Origin: Ricinus communis
Taxonomy: Eukaryota; Streptophyta; Magnoliopsida; Malpighiales; Euphorbiaceae
NCBI RefSeq assembly: GCF_019578655.1
Contig: NC_063259.1
Span: 12,924,489 to 12,988,488 of the forward strand
Reading direction: 5' to 3'
DNA length: 64,000 nucleotides
In this document: positions 10,378 through 21,520 of the stretch, piece after piece
How the letters are laid out: each line of letters starts with the position of its first letter
Position numbering within the stretch: the first letter of the stretch is position 1
Translations under genes and position numbers: made by a program
The notes under the pieces: model-generated
The model's database searches: none
Seen by the model: only the letters and a program-made list of their open reading frames with translations
Told to the model about the DNA's origin: nothing

Positions 10378-11374
10378 TTAGTTTCTCCTTAAGTAACTCA
10401 AATGCCTATAAACAGTCATCAGAAAATATAAATGGAATATCTTTACAAGTAATTGAGTCAAAGGTCTAGCAAGCTTAGAAAAATCTTCAATGAACCGTCT
10501 GTAAAAACCTGCATGACCAAGAAAACTCCTAACAGCCTTAACCGAGCTAGGGGGTGGCAACTTAGCAATGGTCTCTACCTTAGATCTATCTACTTCCATC
10601 CCTGCATGTGAAATCTTATGCCCTAGCACAATACCCTCTCTCACCATAAAATGGCACTTTTCCAAATTCAGCACAAGGTTAGCTTCTACACAGCATGCAA
10701 GCATACGCTCCAAATTAAGCAAACAGTGGGAGAAAGAGTTACCAAATACTGAGAAATCATCCATGAACACCTCCATGGATTCTTCAATCATGTCATGGAA
10801 GATCGCCATCATACACCTCTGTAAAGTAGCAGGTGCATTGCACAAACCAAATGGCATCCTCTTGTGAGCGAACGTACTATAGGGGCAAGTGAATGTCGTT
10901 TTCTCTTGGTCCTCAGGTGCAATTGGAATCTAAAAATAACCTGAAAAAATTGTCAAGAAAGCAATAAAACATATGCCCTGATAAACGTTCTAAGATCTGG
11001 TCAATAAAAGGAAGGGGAAAATGGTCCTTCCGAGTTGCATCATTGAGCCTCCTATAATCAATGCAGACTCATAAACTAGTTACCGTCCTAGTTGGTATCA
11101 GCTCATCTTTCTCATTCTTGACCACTTTCATACCTCCCTTCTTGGGTACAACCTGCACAGGACTAACCCAAGAGCTGTTAGAAATAGGATAAATCAAACC
11201 GTCATTGTGGCTGTACCACTGGCCTGTAACTATCCTCCATCAAGATCTTATGCAAATAATAGTTGGGATTGATTCCAGGAATGTCTGCAATCTTGTATGC
11301 AAAGGCCTCGGGAACTTCTTGAGGGAAGCTAAAGTCATCTCCCTTTCCTCAAGAGTCAAATTAGCTACAATAAT
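10378..11374 (-). pseudogene. Reverse transcriptase of outer Athila-like pol, main part
   Basis: Minus-strand open piece 10,378-10,857 begins [16 protein letters not shown], carries the catalytic FMDD motif (about 10,753-10,767), and continues LVLNLEKCHFMV and [12 protein letters not shown], all RT hallmarks. Upstream pieces (10,858-11,374) include the IDYRRLN and KTTFTCPYGT equivalents in broken frames. At 11,374 the reading frame runs into the end of the inner element. Its continuation is at 24,539-24,768, on the far side of that insertion. No intact enzyme is possible. Confidence 0.88.
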
Positions 11375-12782
11375 TGAACGGGTTGTCGAAGCCCTTCAAA
11401 ATAAATTACTGATTTTTCTAAACTAACATGTAGAAATAGTGAAACCAGGTCGAATTCCAAGGGAAACAATGTGGATAGCTTCTCAAAGTAAAATAAAAAT
11501 GGGGGGATTTTGAATGTTTGAATCAAAATTATAAATAAACAAAATATAATGAAGGCTGAATATTAAAGTAAATAAAAATCAATCTTAACAAATTTCCAAT
11601 TCAAGAGTGCTAATTCCATTCAATTGTAATCATGATCATAGACTTAAATATCGATTTTTCTATTCAAGTACTTAGTCTATTTATTCGAAAAAGCCGCAAC
11701 AAGTGTAAATTCTCCTAATATAATTGACTTAAACCCAGCATCCAAATCAAAACTTAACATTAGTCAACTGGGCACGATAGCATTCCATATCAACTCAATG
11801 ATTAGCATTAAGAATAATGAGAATGACTAAACCAACATTAATTAATTGAGATAGCTACAATTGAATTAACCTTGTTCCTTTATTTCCCTAAAGCCTATCA
11901 TGCAAGCTATGTAATTCGAAAAGGCCGCAATCACACATACATGAGCCAACTCCTTACTACTTGTGTCAATGGTTCATGACAATTATGGATCATAAACCCA
12001 AAAGTTTAGCAATAGAAAAATCAATATCAAAGTTCAGTCGTCAGTTCAATCAATATCAAAAACTCATAAATAATAAAAGCAAGAAATAAAGAATACTTGA
12101 ATTAAAGAAGAATTTTGTTAAGCACAAAGCCTTACAAAATCACAATTGGAATTTATTCACTCTCAAATCAGAAACTAAAAACTTAGCCACACATGGTGGA
12201 GTAAGAATTCACAAGAAAAGAATAAAAGAAGAAAAATAATAAATATCAAAGCACTCTCAGCCGTCCTCTACTTGGTAGAACTAGCCTCCTTATATAGAAA
12301 GTCAAACCTAAACCCTAATAAGATAATCCTTATAAAAAAGAAATAAACTTCCTATATGATCTTATGCCTATAAGGAAGGATAAGATAAAGAGTAATCTAA
12401 ATAAATTAAAATCCTAAATATATGGGAGTAAGTTATCTTTATCCAGCACTTCAAAAATAAAGGAAATTATATAAAAGTGGGTCCACCACGAATTTATCTT
12501 GAAAATTCAAAATTCTCTTCTATAGCTTCCAGCAGCTCACGGATTGTAAGGCGTGGTCACGCCTTATTGAACATTATCTTCTACCTAAATTTTTGCTCTT
12601 CCTCCAAAAGGCTTGGTTTCTGACAAGTGATGCCTTAAAACATGTCTTTAGGCTGCATTCTACTCAATCCTTGATATTTCACCACCTAGGTTAGAATAAA
12701 CACGATTTCCACAATTAAGTACATTATTCAATCAAAATGTAAGGGAATTAAACACAATAGTATAACTATATATGATCTATCA
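11375..12782 (-). repeat. 3' LTR of inner Athila-like element
   Basis: About 1.41 kb, plus strand TGAACGGGTT to GATCTATCA (minus strand TGATAGATC to GTTCA). Near-identical to 23,136-24,538 with scattered substitutions and short indels. It contains one palindrome AAGGCGTGGTCACGCCTT near 12,550. The interior has AT-rich sequence at about 12,240-12,480 that could include the promoter; I cannot place a TATA box with certainty. Confidence 0.93.
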
Positions 12783-12798
12783 AATTCCCCCACACCTA
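12783..12798 (-). other. Polypurine tract of inner Athila-like element
   Basis: The minus strand reads GGTGTGGGGGAATT directly before the LTR start TGATAGATC. This is the expected plus-strand primer site and the cleanest copy in the window. The related element at 54,412-54,425 has a degenerate version. Confidence 0.8.
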
Positions 12799-14240
12799 AT
12801 CTATGCTTGTCCTCAAGCATACCTCAATTCAACATACCAATTCTCCTCTCTACTTCCTTTTCATATCGTTTAATGTCCACAAATACCAGATAAGTTAAAC
12901 ATACATCAATAAGTTGAATAATAATGACAATCAATAGAGTAGCACTCATAAGATAAATTTTGTAAAAAGAACAAGTATCTCTCTAATTCTTCGAAATCAA
13001 AGCAACAAGACTTAACACCGTAACATGGTTTTCACTCAATACTCTCAAAGTGTGTAGGGTGCATTTACTCTCGGAGTCAAACATAGCACGTTATTACCAT
13101 AAGCTTGCTAATGAATCAAGTCTCCACCACTACACATGAATTAGATGCTAAAATCAAAGGGACTTTATGAGGATTGTAATGGGGCTTAGGAGAGGGTGTG
13201 ATAAAAGGAAGAATTGAAATGTTTCATTATCAAGACAAAAAGGTTAGATTCCTGCATGATAACTTATGCCACATCACCATGAAACACACTACAAAAATTT
13301 TAAAAGTTGAAATTTATTCCCACATTTTAAATGAGCACTAAAAACTTGGGAAGAGTAACATATAACAATTTAATTTAGTATATTTGATGAATACTTCTTC
13401 AATTCTCCTCTTTCATGAAAGGAATAGAGATCAACTTTCTTTCTCTCCCTTTCTTCCTTTTCTTTCCCTCTTTTTCTTCTTTTTTCTTTCTTTTTTTTGT
13501 TTCATTCGTACCATGCAACACTTCCCTTCTTGTCTTGACAAAGGTAGAAAAATAGGGGTAGCAAATGAAAGGCCTTAGGTTAAATAGCATGTGCTAAAAA
13601 CAAGAAAAAAAAAAGAAAATGGAAAATAGGCTCAAAGTGGTTAACTAAAAGGGAAATCAACAAGGTAGGTATTTTAAGAGTCTAAGAATAGGTTAACCCT
13701 AATTGCCCTTATCATATTAAAGCATCAATCCAAGGATGTGGTCTCAACATCCATTCACAAGCAAGTTCTAGAACAATCATACTAAGTTTGATAACACTCA
13801 ACAAAAACATTAGAGCAAAATATAATGAATTGCTCTTTGGCTCGAAAGCTCACTTGAATGTTCAAATTTGTATCAAGTCTTGTGCATTTTTCAATTAATA
13901 AACTAATGAGATACCATCATATAATTTTAAAGAAACACTAATCATGCTTATCCCTTTCATGCATTAAAACTCAAACCAAAAATGTATCTCTAACTTACAT
14001 GGTATTCTAGGTTATCAAAATAAAACTCAAGGTTACAAAAAAAAATTAGTACATATGAATTAAAGCATACATAATTCTAAGCATAAGAAAAATATTTTCA
14101 AAAAGAAAAGGAAATCATGTAATTATCATATTCCTCCCCCACACCTAAATTATACATTATCCTTAATGTATCAAAAAGAAAATGGCTCTCAAAATAAATG
14201 AAAAGAGATGTGATACTCCCATGATTTGTAAGCCACTTAG
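12799..14240 (-). other. Long 3' untranslated region of inner Athila-like element
   Basis: About 1.4 kb without a credible gene. It corresponds, inverted, to about 52,950-54,411 in the plus-strand copy and in part to 2,513-3,889 of the outer element, although those families differ elsewhere. A pyrimidine-rich run at about 13,430-13,500 gives spurious frames. The block at 13,036-13,200 is the best-conserved stretch between families. Confidence 0.75.
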
Positions 14241-15568
14241 ATTGAGTAGTCTATGGTGACGGTGGACAAGGGGGTAGAACCACCTAGTGCTTCATCAAGG
14301 CGTCTAAATTTCTCTCCATCTTTCAAATTTTTTGTTCCATCTTTTCCAAACGAGCTTCAAAATCTGGTTCAGTTGAATCCTCGGGGTCACGAAGATTGCT
14401 TGTTGGGCAAGAGTGTTTCCTAGATCTTGGAGGATCGCCTTGGCCGTGCAGAGAAGGCTTTTGGAAAGAGTACAACCCATTATTCTCCACAAGCACGTGC
14501 ATCTTCATCAAACAAGCTATGTCCAATGGTTCCATCTCACAAGCAATATCAAGATCAAGCAATCGAAGGCAAACAACCAAGTCAGTAATTAAAAAGCCTA
14601 AACACAAATGTTGTTTATGAGTCAACACAAATTTGAATTTTGAAGCTAACCAAAAACCCAAATTGATTGTGTTTTCATGCAACATGGACCAAATAATATG
14701 AAGTTCAGCTTTTGTACATACATTTGCTGTGTCTTTTCTACCAGAAAAGTTGAATGCTAAAAATCATTGCATATAACCCATTCAGGTTTATTAAGATACA
14801 CACCTTTAGAGTTGCTAGGATCATAATGCATGGGGTTAGAAGAAATGGTCTTCCGGTGTTTTACCTGATAAAAAACATTAACAAAATCTACAGCAGAACT
14901 CTATATTGAGTGGCTAGGGAAAATTCAATATCAACAAATCCTAGGGCCAGATTAAATTCAATGATTAATTGCTTAAATTCATTGCATAGGAGTCGATATC
15001 GCACAACTCCAGGACCATCAAAAGTAAAATTCTCGGGTATGTCAAACTGAAAAGTTGTGTAGAATTCTCGAATCAACTCAACAAATGTGGGGTATTTAAT
15101 AGTTACTAAAGTTTTCCACCACATACTAGCTATCATAGCATCGAAATCCTCCTTAATATTCAATTCTTCTAGAGAATGAGTATCGACATACTTACCTGGG
15201 TTAATTTTTCGCGTTCGTACATCCGCATACCTATCCTTTCGGGCTTTGGTAGTGAATTTCAAAAACCTAATTAATTCGGGTTCTGATGGTGGTAGAACAT
15301 CTTTCCCTTTTCCTAAGTGAGTTCACCTAAATGTGGCTTTGCCGTCGTCCCGAGTGCCTGCTGTCATTTTCTTTTCTTGACGAACTGTAGCGTCGGTATC
15401 AGACGAGGCTATTGCATCGGCATCTGGTGGAGGAACTGCTTCGTCGGCATCGGGCGAGGCTGTTGCATCGGCATTTGGAAGAGGAACTGCTGTCGTTTTA
15501 GAAGGAGGAACTGCTTCGCTAGGGTTGGGTGGAGGGACTGCCTCAGTCTTACTACCAGTCAATCCTCG
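14241..15568 (-). pseudogene. Env-like third reading frame of inner Athila-like element (decayed, 5' part replaced)
   Basis: Minus-strand pieces: 15,323-15,562 (degenerate Pro/Ala/Asp repeats of an AVPPPDADA type), 14,888-15,262 (contains TFVELIREFYTTF, then RLLCNEF and NLALGF), 14,323-14,685 (hydrophobic-aromatic block, then MEPLDIACLMKMH), and a short coiled-coil-like tail (EARLEKMEQKI). The same pieces occur in order at 51,577-52,946 on the plus strand. The frame is homologous to the extra downstream frame of other Athila-like elements. I see no clear transmembrane or signal segment proving an envelope role. The native 5' end is missing where the caulimovirid-like insert begins. Confidence 0.7.
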
Positions 15569-16425
15569 AGGTTACTGGTTCCGCTAAGTTTAAACATTTC
15601 AAAAAAGACAAAACCCATAAAGACCCTGCATATTCAACATGCACAATCCAAAGAATCCTTCACCCGTCTGATTGGGGTATGGATTTACACTCCCCTCGTT
15701 CCTTTCCAACTTCTATCAAAAGAACCTACCCTTCAAATCTAAACACCTCCCTCACCTACTGGGATTACCAGCAAGCCTGGTTCAATACCTTTCTCATTCA
15801 AAATGAAGGAAGAAGCCACTCTTGGCTCTTTTACTTCGACACCAGTCTTATCCAAACCTCCAAAATCCCCTACTGGTTCAAACAGTGGTGGAATTACTAC
15901 GGTAATGTCCCTGAAACCATCATTCCAGAGATCTTACCCCTGTTCAACCTCTTCAAAGCAAATTACAAACCCAACTCAATAGAAAGGCATTTTCCCCCGC
16001 TTTTTATATTCTGTTCAAACTTCTTTTTGCCCTGGGTATGTGTATGGTACTTTCACTTCAATCTATTACCAGAAGGTGAAATTACACTTATCCGAAGATT
16101 CAAAGTAAAATGGTGGGACAAATTCAACCACCAGGACAAACTGTCCCTTAAAGCCGTTCAAAACTTCCTTACCAAAAATAGCTTCTTGCCTCCCCCTAAA
16201 GAACAAACAACGTTCTTGGCACAGAAGTCATTTCTCCTTCCAAAGCTTGCTGCTGCCCAGACAGAAGAAGATTTCCTACAACTAATAAAACAGTTGTCTG
16301 AAACTGCTTCTTCCAAAGGCAAATCCAAAGCATCATCATCGTCCTCTTCCAGTGTCAGTACTGCTGCATTTGATTTGGATGATTCAGCTAGAGACGATTG
16401 TTATGGGATATTCAAAATCTCATAA
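15569..16425 (+). CDS. Endogenous caulimovirid-like polyprotein segment (probable capsid-region piece)
   Basis: An uninterrupted plus-strand frame of about 285 codons, antisense to the surrounding retrotransposon. The open frame formally starts at 15,529, but its first dozen or so codons are retrotransposon antisense, so no native start is present. Landmarks (numbering from 15,529) are HPSDWG at 45-50, AWFNTF 83-88, HSWL 97-100, WFKQWW 116-121, FKVKWWDKF 191-199, and a Ser-rich run 262-282. I associate this Trp-rich pattern with polyproteins of endogenous plant pararetroviruses, in the region before the protease. The assignment to the capsid part is tentative. The frame is open while the host element is full of stops, so the insert looks young. 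It lacks both ends and is not a complete viral gene. Confidence 0.55.
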
Positions 16426-16740
16426 GGTTATCTCCTTGATATAGCCCATGGGTTGAAAACCGGAAACGGCAGCCCAAGGATCTTTGTAATGGGCTTAAAA
16501 CCCATATCAAAAGCCCAAAGAGAAAAAGAAAAAGAAAAAGAAAAGGAAAAAGAAAAGGACAAAGAAAAAGAAAAAGAAAAAGAAAAGAAAAGACAAAAGA
16601 AAAAGAAAAAGTCAAAAAAGCAAAAGAATCTTTCAAAGCATGGCCAACAACTTTATCAAAAGGTGGTTGCCATTATCACAAGACTCCAAAGACTTCAAAG
16701 ACAAGTGGAAGACAACTAGAATCATTTCTACTCCACTAAC
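16426..16740 (+). pseudogene. Continuation of caulimovirid-like segment with Lys/Glu-rich repeat tract
   Basis: Just after the stop at 16,425, and in another frame, comes a (GAAAAA)-type repeat (about 16,513-16,625) that encodes a run of alternating Lys and Glu followed by a very basic stretch. Beyond it a short frame starts MANNFIKRWLPLSQ and breaks off near 16,740. Basic tails near the zinc knuckle are usual in caulimovirid capsid regions, which fits, but the low complexity limits certainty. At about 16,740 the sequence switches to a protease-coding segment in the opposite orientation. Confidence 0.5.
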
Positions 16741-17055
16741 AAAGATTTACCAGCAATCTTAATCTTTGAAGAATTGGCTGAAGTCAGCCTTTCTTTTGTT
16801 TCTTGATGAAACCTTTTAGGAACCAGTTCGTAGTTAATACAATTGAGGTCTGCTCCTGTATCGAACAAGGCGATGGTTTCTATCTGGAAATCACCAGGGA
16901 AAACAAGCTTTATTTGAATCAAATATTTTCTTGAAGTAATTTCCTTTAAAACATTGATAACGTTTTCAGGAACATTTTCAGATACTTCAAGGTTTTGAAA
17001 ATCATTTTCCTCATCAGAATCAGAATCACTATTCTGCTTGAGGATTAGACTTTGA
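16741..17055 (-). pseudogene. Endogenous caulimovirid-like aspartic protease segment, inverted relative to its neighbour
   Basis: Minus-strand open frame (formal limits 16,728-17,078). It has an acidic DSDSDEEN stretch, then a KYLIQIKLVF strand, then LFDTGADLNCI with the catalytic DTGA at about 16,862-16,848, then TKERLTSANSSKI. This order is that of pararetroviral (family A3-type) proteases. The first residues of the open frame (MTSPFHF) are retrotransposon sequence, so the native start is absent, and the segment stops soon after the protease strand. Capsid-like and protease-like pieces should lie head to tail in a virus. Here they are tail to tail, so the insert is rearranged. No RT follows. 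Confidence 0.72.
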
Positions 17056-17590
17056 AGAAAATGAAATGGAGAAGTCAAAATAAATCAGAAGATGTTTTGA
17101 AATAAGATGTGATTACGCTTTATAAGAAACGGGCTTCTATAAAATTAAGTGGACATCAAAACAAAACAAAAGATGTTTTGAAACAAGGCATGGCCACGTC
17201 TTATAAGGAACGCGCTTTTATAAAATTAAGTGCAGACATCAAAACAGAACATACGATGTTTTGAAACAAGTCGTGGTCACGCCTTATAATAAACGAGCTT
17301 CTGTAAGATTAAGTGCAGACGTCAAAACAAAACAGACGATGTTTAGAAACAAGGCGTGGTCACGCCTTATAAGAAACGATCTTCTGTAAAATTAAGTGAA
17401 GTCATTAAAATAAAACAAAAGATGTTTTGAAACAAGGCGTGGTCACGCCTTATAAGAAATGGGCTTCTGTAAAATTCAGAACAAAACAGAAGATGTTTTG
17501 AAACAAGGCGTGATCACGCCTTATAAGAAACGAGCTTCTGTAACAAATTCTGTTAACACTTTTGGGAGAGCTGTAAAAAAAAGGCGTGGT
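17056..17590 (-). repeat. Tandem array of an 83-bp unit, about six copies, each with a CACGCC palindrome
   Basis: Units begin near 17,083, 17,166, 17,249, 17,332, 17,412 and 17,486, each containing AGATGTTTTGAAACAAGG and then GCGTGGTCACGCCTTATAA. The central palindrome is AAGGCGTG-GT-CACGCCTT, best preserved in the later copies. A seventh partial palindrome lies at about 17,581-17,600. The plus-strand sister element has a single unit at the same place (about 51,330-51,400), so the array expanded in this copy or its parent. It occupies the spacer between pol and the env-like frame. Confidence 0.9.
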
Positions 17591-17599
17591 CATGCCTTA

Positions 17600-17783
17600 T
17601 CGAAATTGGCCTCCTGCCAGAAAAAAAAATTGAACTTCTTCATTAAAAAAATAGAAAATAAAATAAATTAAGTGAAAGAAAATAAAAGGTATGAATAAAA
17701 GGAAAATAAAGAAAGCATTTGGGTTGCCTCCCAATAGCGCAATTCGTTTAACATCGTTTTGCTCGACGGGGTGAGGAAACATT
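17600..17783 (-). other. Spacer after integrase of inner element
   Basis: Short non-coding stretch between the integrase stop and the tandem array. It includes TTGGGTTGCCTCCCAATAGCG, which is also present inverted at about 51,180-51,205. No frame of interest. Confidence 0.6.
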
Positions 17784-19183
17784 TCAGTCATCCAGATAAG
17801 TAGAGTAATCTAAGAGAAAACTAACGAGACATGGAACAATTTCACCCTCCTGGAAGATTTTCAATATATGACCATTTACTTTGAAGATTTTGAACAAATC
17901 CATGCTTTCAGTTTCCACTGCACCATAGGGGAACACATTAGTAATAAAAAATGGACCGATCCATTGAGAGCGAGACTTACCAGGCATAAGCTTCAATCGA
18001 GAATTATATAACAATACTTTTTGACCAATCTCAAATTGTCTCCTAACAAGAATATTATCATGGAGTAATTTGAACTTCTCTTTGTAATTTCTCGAATTCT
18101 CTTAGGAATCTAATCGCAACTCCTCCAATTCTTGCAATTGTAATAGCCTTGACATTCCAGCTTTATCCATGTTCATATTACACCGCCGAACTGCCCAGTA
18201 GGCTTTATGCTCAATTTCTACCGATAAATGACAGGCTTTACCGAAAACTAACCGATAAGGGGACATTCCTATGGGAGTTTTGTAAGTCATGCGGTAAGCC
18301 CAAAGAGCGTCATCTAAATGAAGGCTCCAATCCTTTCTTCCTGGGTTCACCGTTTTCTCCAAGATGGATTTAACTTCTCAATTGGAAACTTCAGCTTGTC
18401 CATTGGTTTGAGGATGATATGTGGTGGCTATCCTATGATTCACTCTGTACTTCTTCATCAAAGCTGCAACTGATCTATTACAAAAATGAGTTCCTTGATC
18501 ACTAACGATTGCTCTTGGAATCCTAAACCTATTAAAGATGTTAGCCTTGATAAAACCTACAACAACTTGAGAGTCATCAGTTTTGGTGGCTTTAGCTTCC
18601 ACCCATTTTGATACATAATCCACAGCCAAAAGTATATATGAAAATCCATAAGAAGAGGGTAAAGGACCTATAAAATCGATGCCTCATACATCAAATATTT
18701 CACAGATAAGAATTGGAACTTGAGGCATTTCATTCTTATGAGTTAGTGCTCCTACTTGTTGACACCTCTCACAACTCTTGCAAAATTGATATGCATCTTT
18801 AAACAGAGTTTCCCAATATAAACCACAATAGCGGTCCGTCTAGGTCCAAAGTGTCCTCTACATGCATAATCATGGCAAAAGGCTAAAATATATTGGAATT
18901 CATTTTCAGGCACACATCTCCTAATCACTTTATCGGAACAAAATTTCCATAAGAAGGGCTCATCCCAAACATAATACTTAGACTCACTCTTTATCTTTGC
19001 TTTCCTAGACTTACTAAGACAATAAGGTACATTTCTTATGACTAAATAATTGACCACGTCTGCATACCAAGGAATCATACCCTTGAGTTGGAATAAATGT
19101 TCATCCGGAAAGTTGTCATTGAAAGGTAGGTCATCTTCTTCCCTTATTAACCTACTTAAGTGGTTCGCAATAGAATTCTCCAC
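17784..19183 (-). pseudogene. Integrase of inner Athila-like element (broken by stops)
   Basis: Successive minus-strand pieces give the zinc-binding region (FCHDYACRGHFGPRRTA, then a CERCQRVG equivalent), the core with [10 protein letters not shown], the second catalytic motif [11 protein letters not shown], and the third TNGQAEVSN (catalytic Glu present). These are followed by [10 protein letters not shown] and the C-terminal module WIGPFFITNVFPYGAVE with VNGHILKIFQ. Stops interrupt it, for example directly after AEVSN, and frameshifts occur near 18,750 and 18,840. Catalytic motifs are still legible, so decay is moderate. Confidence 0.88.
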
Positions 19184-19560
19184 TCTTTTTTATCTTTGAT
19201 TTTCAAGTTCAGCTGTTGAAGAAGCAAAATCCACCAAATTAGCCTTGGTTTTGATTCTTTCTTTACTAAAAGATACTTCAGAGTTGCATGATCAGAATAC
19301 ACAATAACTTTAGAACCAAGCACATAAGATTGAAATTTATCCAAAGCAAAGACAATTGATAAAAGCTCCTTTTCTGTGGTGGAGTAATTGCATTGGGCAG
19401 AATTTAGGGTCCTGGAAGCATAATAGATGACATGACTTTTCTTCTCAATTTTCTTCCCCAGAACTGCTCCCACTGCATAATTGCTTGCATCGCACATGAT
19501 TTCAAAAGGTAAATCCCATTGAGATGGTTGAATAATAGGTGTGCTTATCAACAAATCTTT
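19156..19560 (-). pseudogene. RNase H domain of inner Athila-like element
   Basis: Part of the long open minus-strand frame 19,156-19,983. It contains [35 protein letters not shown] and [14 protein letters not shown], the standard RNase H landmarks of Ty3/gypsy pol. The frame is lost at its end ([15 protein letters not shown], then a shift) before integrase. In an active element this degrades the RNA strand during reverse transcription. Confidence 0.88.
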
Positions 19561-20703
19561 TAGCTTTACAAACGACTCTCTACATTCTTCCCCAAACTCA
19601 AATTGAACTTCTTTTTGCAGTAAATTTGTCAATGGCAAAGCAATCTTGGAGAAATCCTTGATAAACCTGCGATAAAATCCTGCATGTCCAAGAAAAGAGC
19701 ACACTTCCCTAACATTGGTAGGGTATGGTAAGTTTGCAATTATATCCACTTTTGCCTTGTCAACCTTTATACCCTTGGAGGAGACCACATGCCCTAATAC
19801 AGTGCCTTGGGTGACCATAAAATGACACTTTTCATAATTTAAAACCAAGTTAGTCTTTATGCATCTTTTTAAAACTTTGGTTAAATTATCTAAGCATTCA
19901 TCAAATGAATCCCCATACATAGTAAAGTCATCCATAAATACTTCAATGCATTTCTCAATATATTCAGAAAAAATACTCATCATGCATCTTTGAAACGTAC
20001 TTGGGGCATTACAGAGGCCAAAAGGAATTCACCTATAAGCATAGGTTCCGAAAGGACAAGTGAATGTTGTCTTTTCCTGATCTTCTTGTGCAATAAGAGC
20101 TTGATAAAATCCTGAAAAGCCATCAAGAAAATAGAAAAAAGATATGTCTGCCAATCGTTCTAACATTTGGTCAATGAAAGGTAAGAGAAAATGATATTTT
20201 CTAGTCACTTGATTAAGCTTCCTAAAATCTATACACATTCTCTAACCATTTTGCACAAGCATTGGTACAAATTCATTGTTCAAATTCCATACCATAGTCA
20301 TTCCAGTTTTCTTGGGGACAACATGAACTGGACTTACCCATTTGCTATCTAAGATTTGGTAGATTATACCTGCATCCAACAACTTGAGTATCTCTTTCAT
20401 GACAACTTCTTTCATGGTTGGGTTCAACCTCCTTTATGGTTCCCTTGATGGTTTAGCATCATCCTCTAGCAAAATCCAGTGCATGCAAATTGATGGATTA
20501 ATGCCTTTTATGTCAGCCAAAGTCCAACCAATTGCAACCTTGTATTCCCTCAAGGCTTTAACCAATCTTCCTTCATGTTTCATTGTTAGTCTTTTTGAGA
20601 TGATGACAGGCAATGTTTCATCATCACCTAAATACACAAATTTTAGGTGATCTGATAAAGCTTTTAATTCCAGTTTTGGTGCCTGCACAATTGAAGGTAA
20701 CAT
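19561..20703 (-). pseudogene. Reverse transcriptase of inner Athila-like element
   Basis: Minus-strand pieces 20,434-20,703 (HLKFVYLGDDETLPVIIS, then GWTLADIKGINPSICMH), 20,242-20,427, 20,029-20,238 (MCIDFRKLNQVT, then FTCPFGTYAY) and the start of 19,156-19,983. The catalytic FMDD is at about 19,924-19,938. Stop codons at the piece boundaries (about 20,240, 20,430 and 20,029) separate otherwise collinear sequence. The segment matches the outer element at its 24,544-24,768 and 10,378-11,374 halves, which is how the outer pol split could be recognised. Confidence 0.9.
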
Positions 20704-21520
20704 CTTGTTATTAGTATTAAAAATTTCAGCATTGAAATTTGTTGGTTCATATAATGTTGCTGAAAAAATAATTCTACATCAATCTCATAATCAATTCCTT
20801 CTAAATTAAATTGTGCATCTAATTCTTGCTCATCACCAACACTTTCTTTTGTAAAAACTTTCTGCACAATTGGATCAATTACATCTATATGGCAAAGAGA
20901 ATATACATCATTAGGATATTTTATTGCATCGAAAATATTAAATTTAACAATCTCTCCATCAAACTCTACGGAGAGAGTACCCTCATCTACATTAATCTTT
21001 GTCTTAGCAATTTTCATGAATGGTCGTCCTAACAAAATCGAGGTTGATTTTGATGAGGAATTATCATCCATTTCTAAAATGTAAAAGTCGATAGGAAATA
21101 TGAGCTTATTAACCTACACCAAAACATCTTCAACCACCCCAAGGGGATGAATGAAAGAACGATCAGCTAATTGAATCACTACACCAGTCTTTTGTAAGTC
21201 ATTTAGTTTCAAATCTTGATAAATAGAAAATGGCATGACATTAATGGAAGCTCCCAAATCTAACAGGGCACGCTTAATTTTCGTGTTACCAATAACACAA
21301 GGTAATGAAAACATACCTGGTTCTTTGCATTTTTCTAGCATATTCTTTTGCAAGATAGCCGACACATTCTTACTTACCAACACTTTCTCCTTTTCCTTCA
21401 TCCTTCTTTTGTTGGTGCACAATTCCTTCAAGAACTTTGCATATTTAGGAACTTGCTTGATAGCATCCAATAATGGGATATTTATCTCCACCTTCCTAAA
21501 TGTATCCAAGATCTCCTTTT
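20704..21520 (-). pseudogene. Protease and protease-RT linker of inner Athila-like element
   Basis: Minus-strand piece 21,114-21,509 contains PCVIGNTKIKRALLDLGASINVMP, in which DLGAS is the active-site signature of Athila-type aspartic proteases and is intact here (about 21,260). The next piece, 20,664-21,071, has SILLGRPFMKIAKTKI, the second conserved protease strand and helix, then an acidic linker to RT. A stop between 21,071 and 21,114 breaks the frame. The enzyme would process the Gag-Pol polyprotein. Confidence 0.88.

Noticed and set aside
13384..13590. Overlapping open frames on both strands, with a similar pair at 53,539-53,835
   Set aside because: They recur in the sister copy only because the DNA is shared. 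Pyrimidine-rich low complexity dominates, and the frames differ between copies.
16412..16636. Minus-strand Phe/Leu-rich frame
   Set aside because: It is antisense to the (GAAAAA)-type repeat of the caulimovirid-like segment.
17056..17600. Regularly spaced palindromic repeats resembling a CRISPR array
   Set aside because: The whole 83-bp unit is repeated, including the 'spacers', and the context is a plant retrotransposon. It is a tandem repeat.
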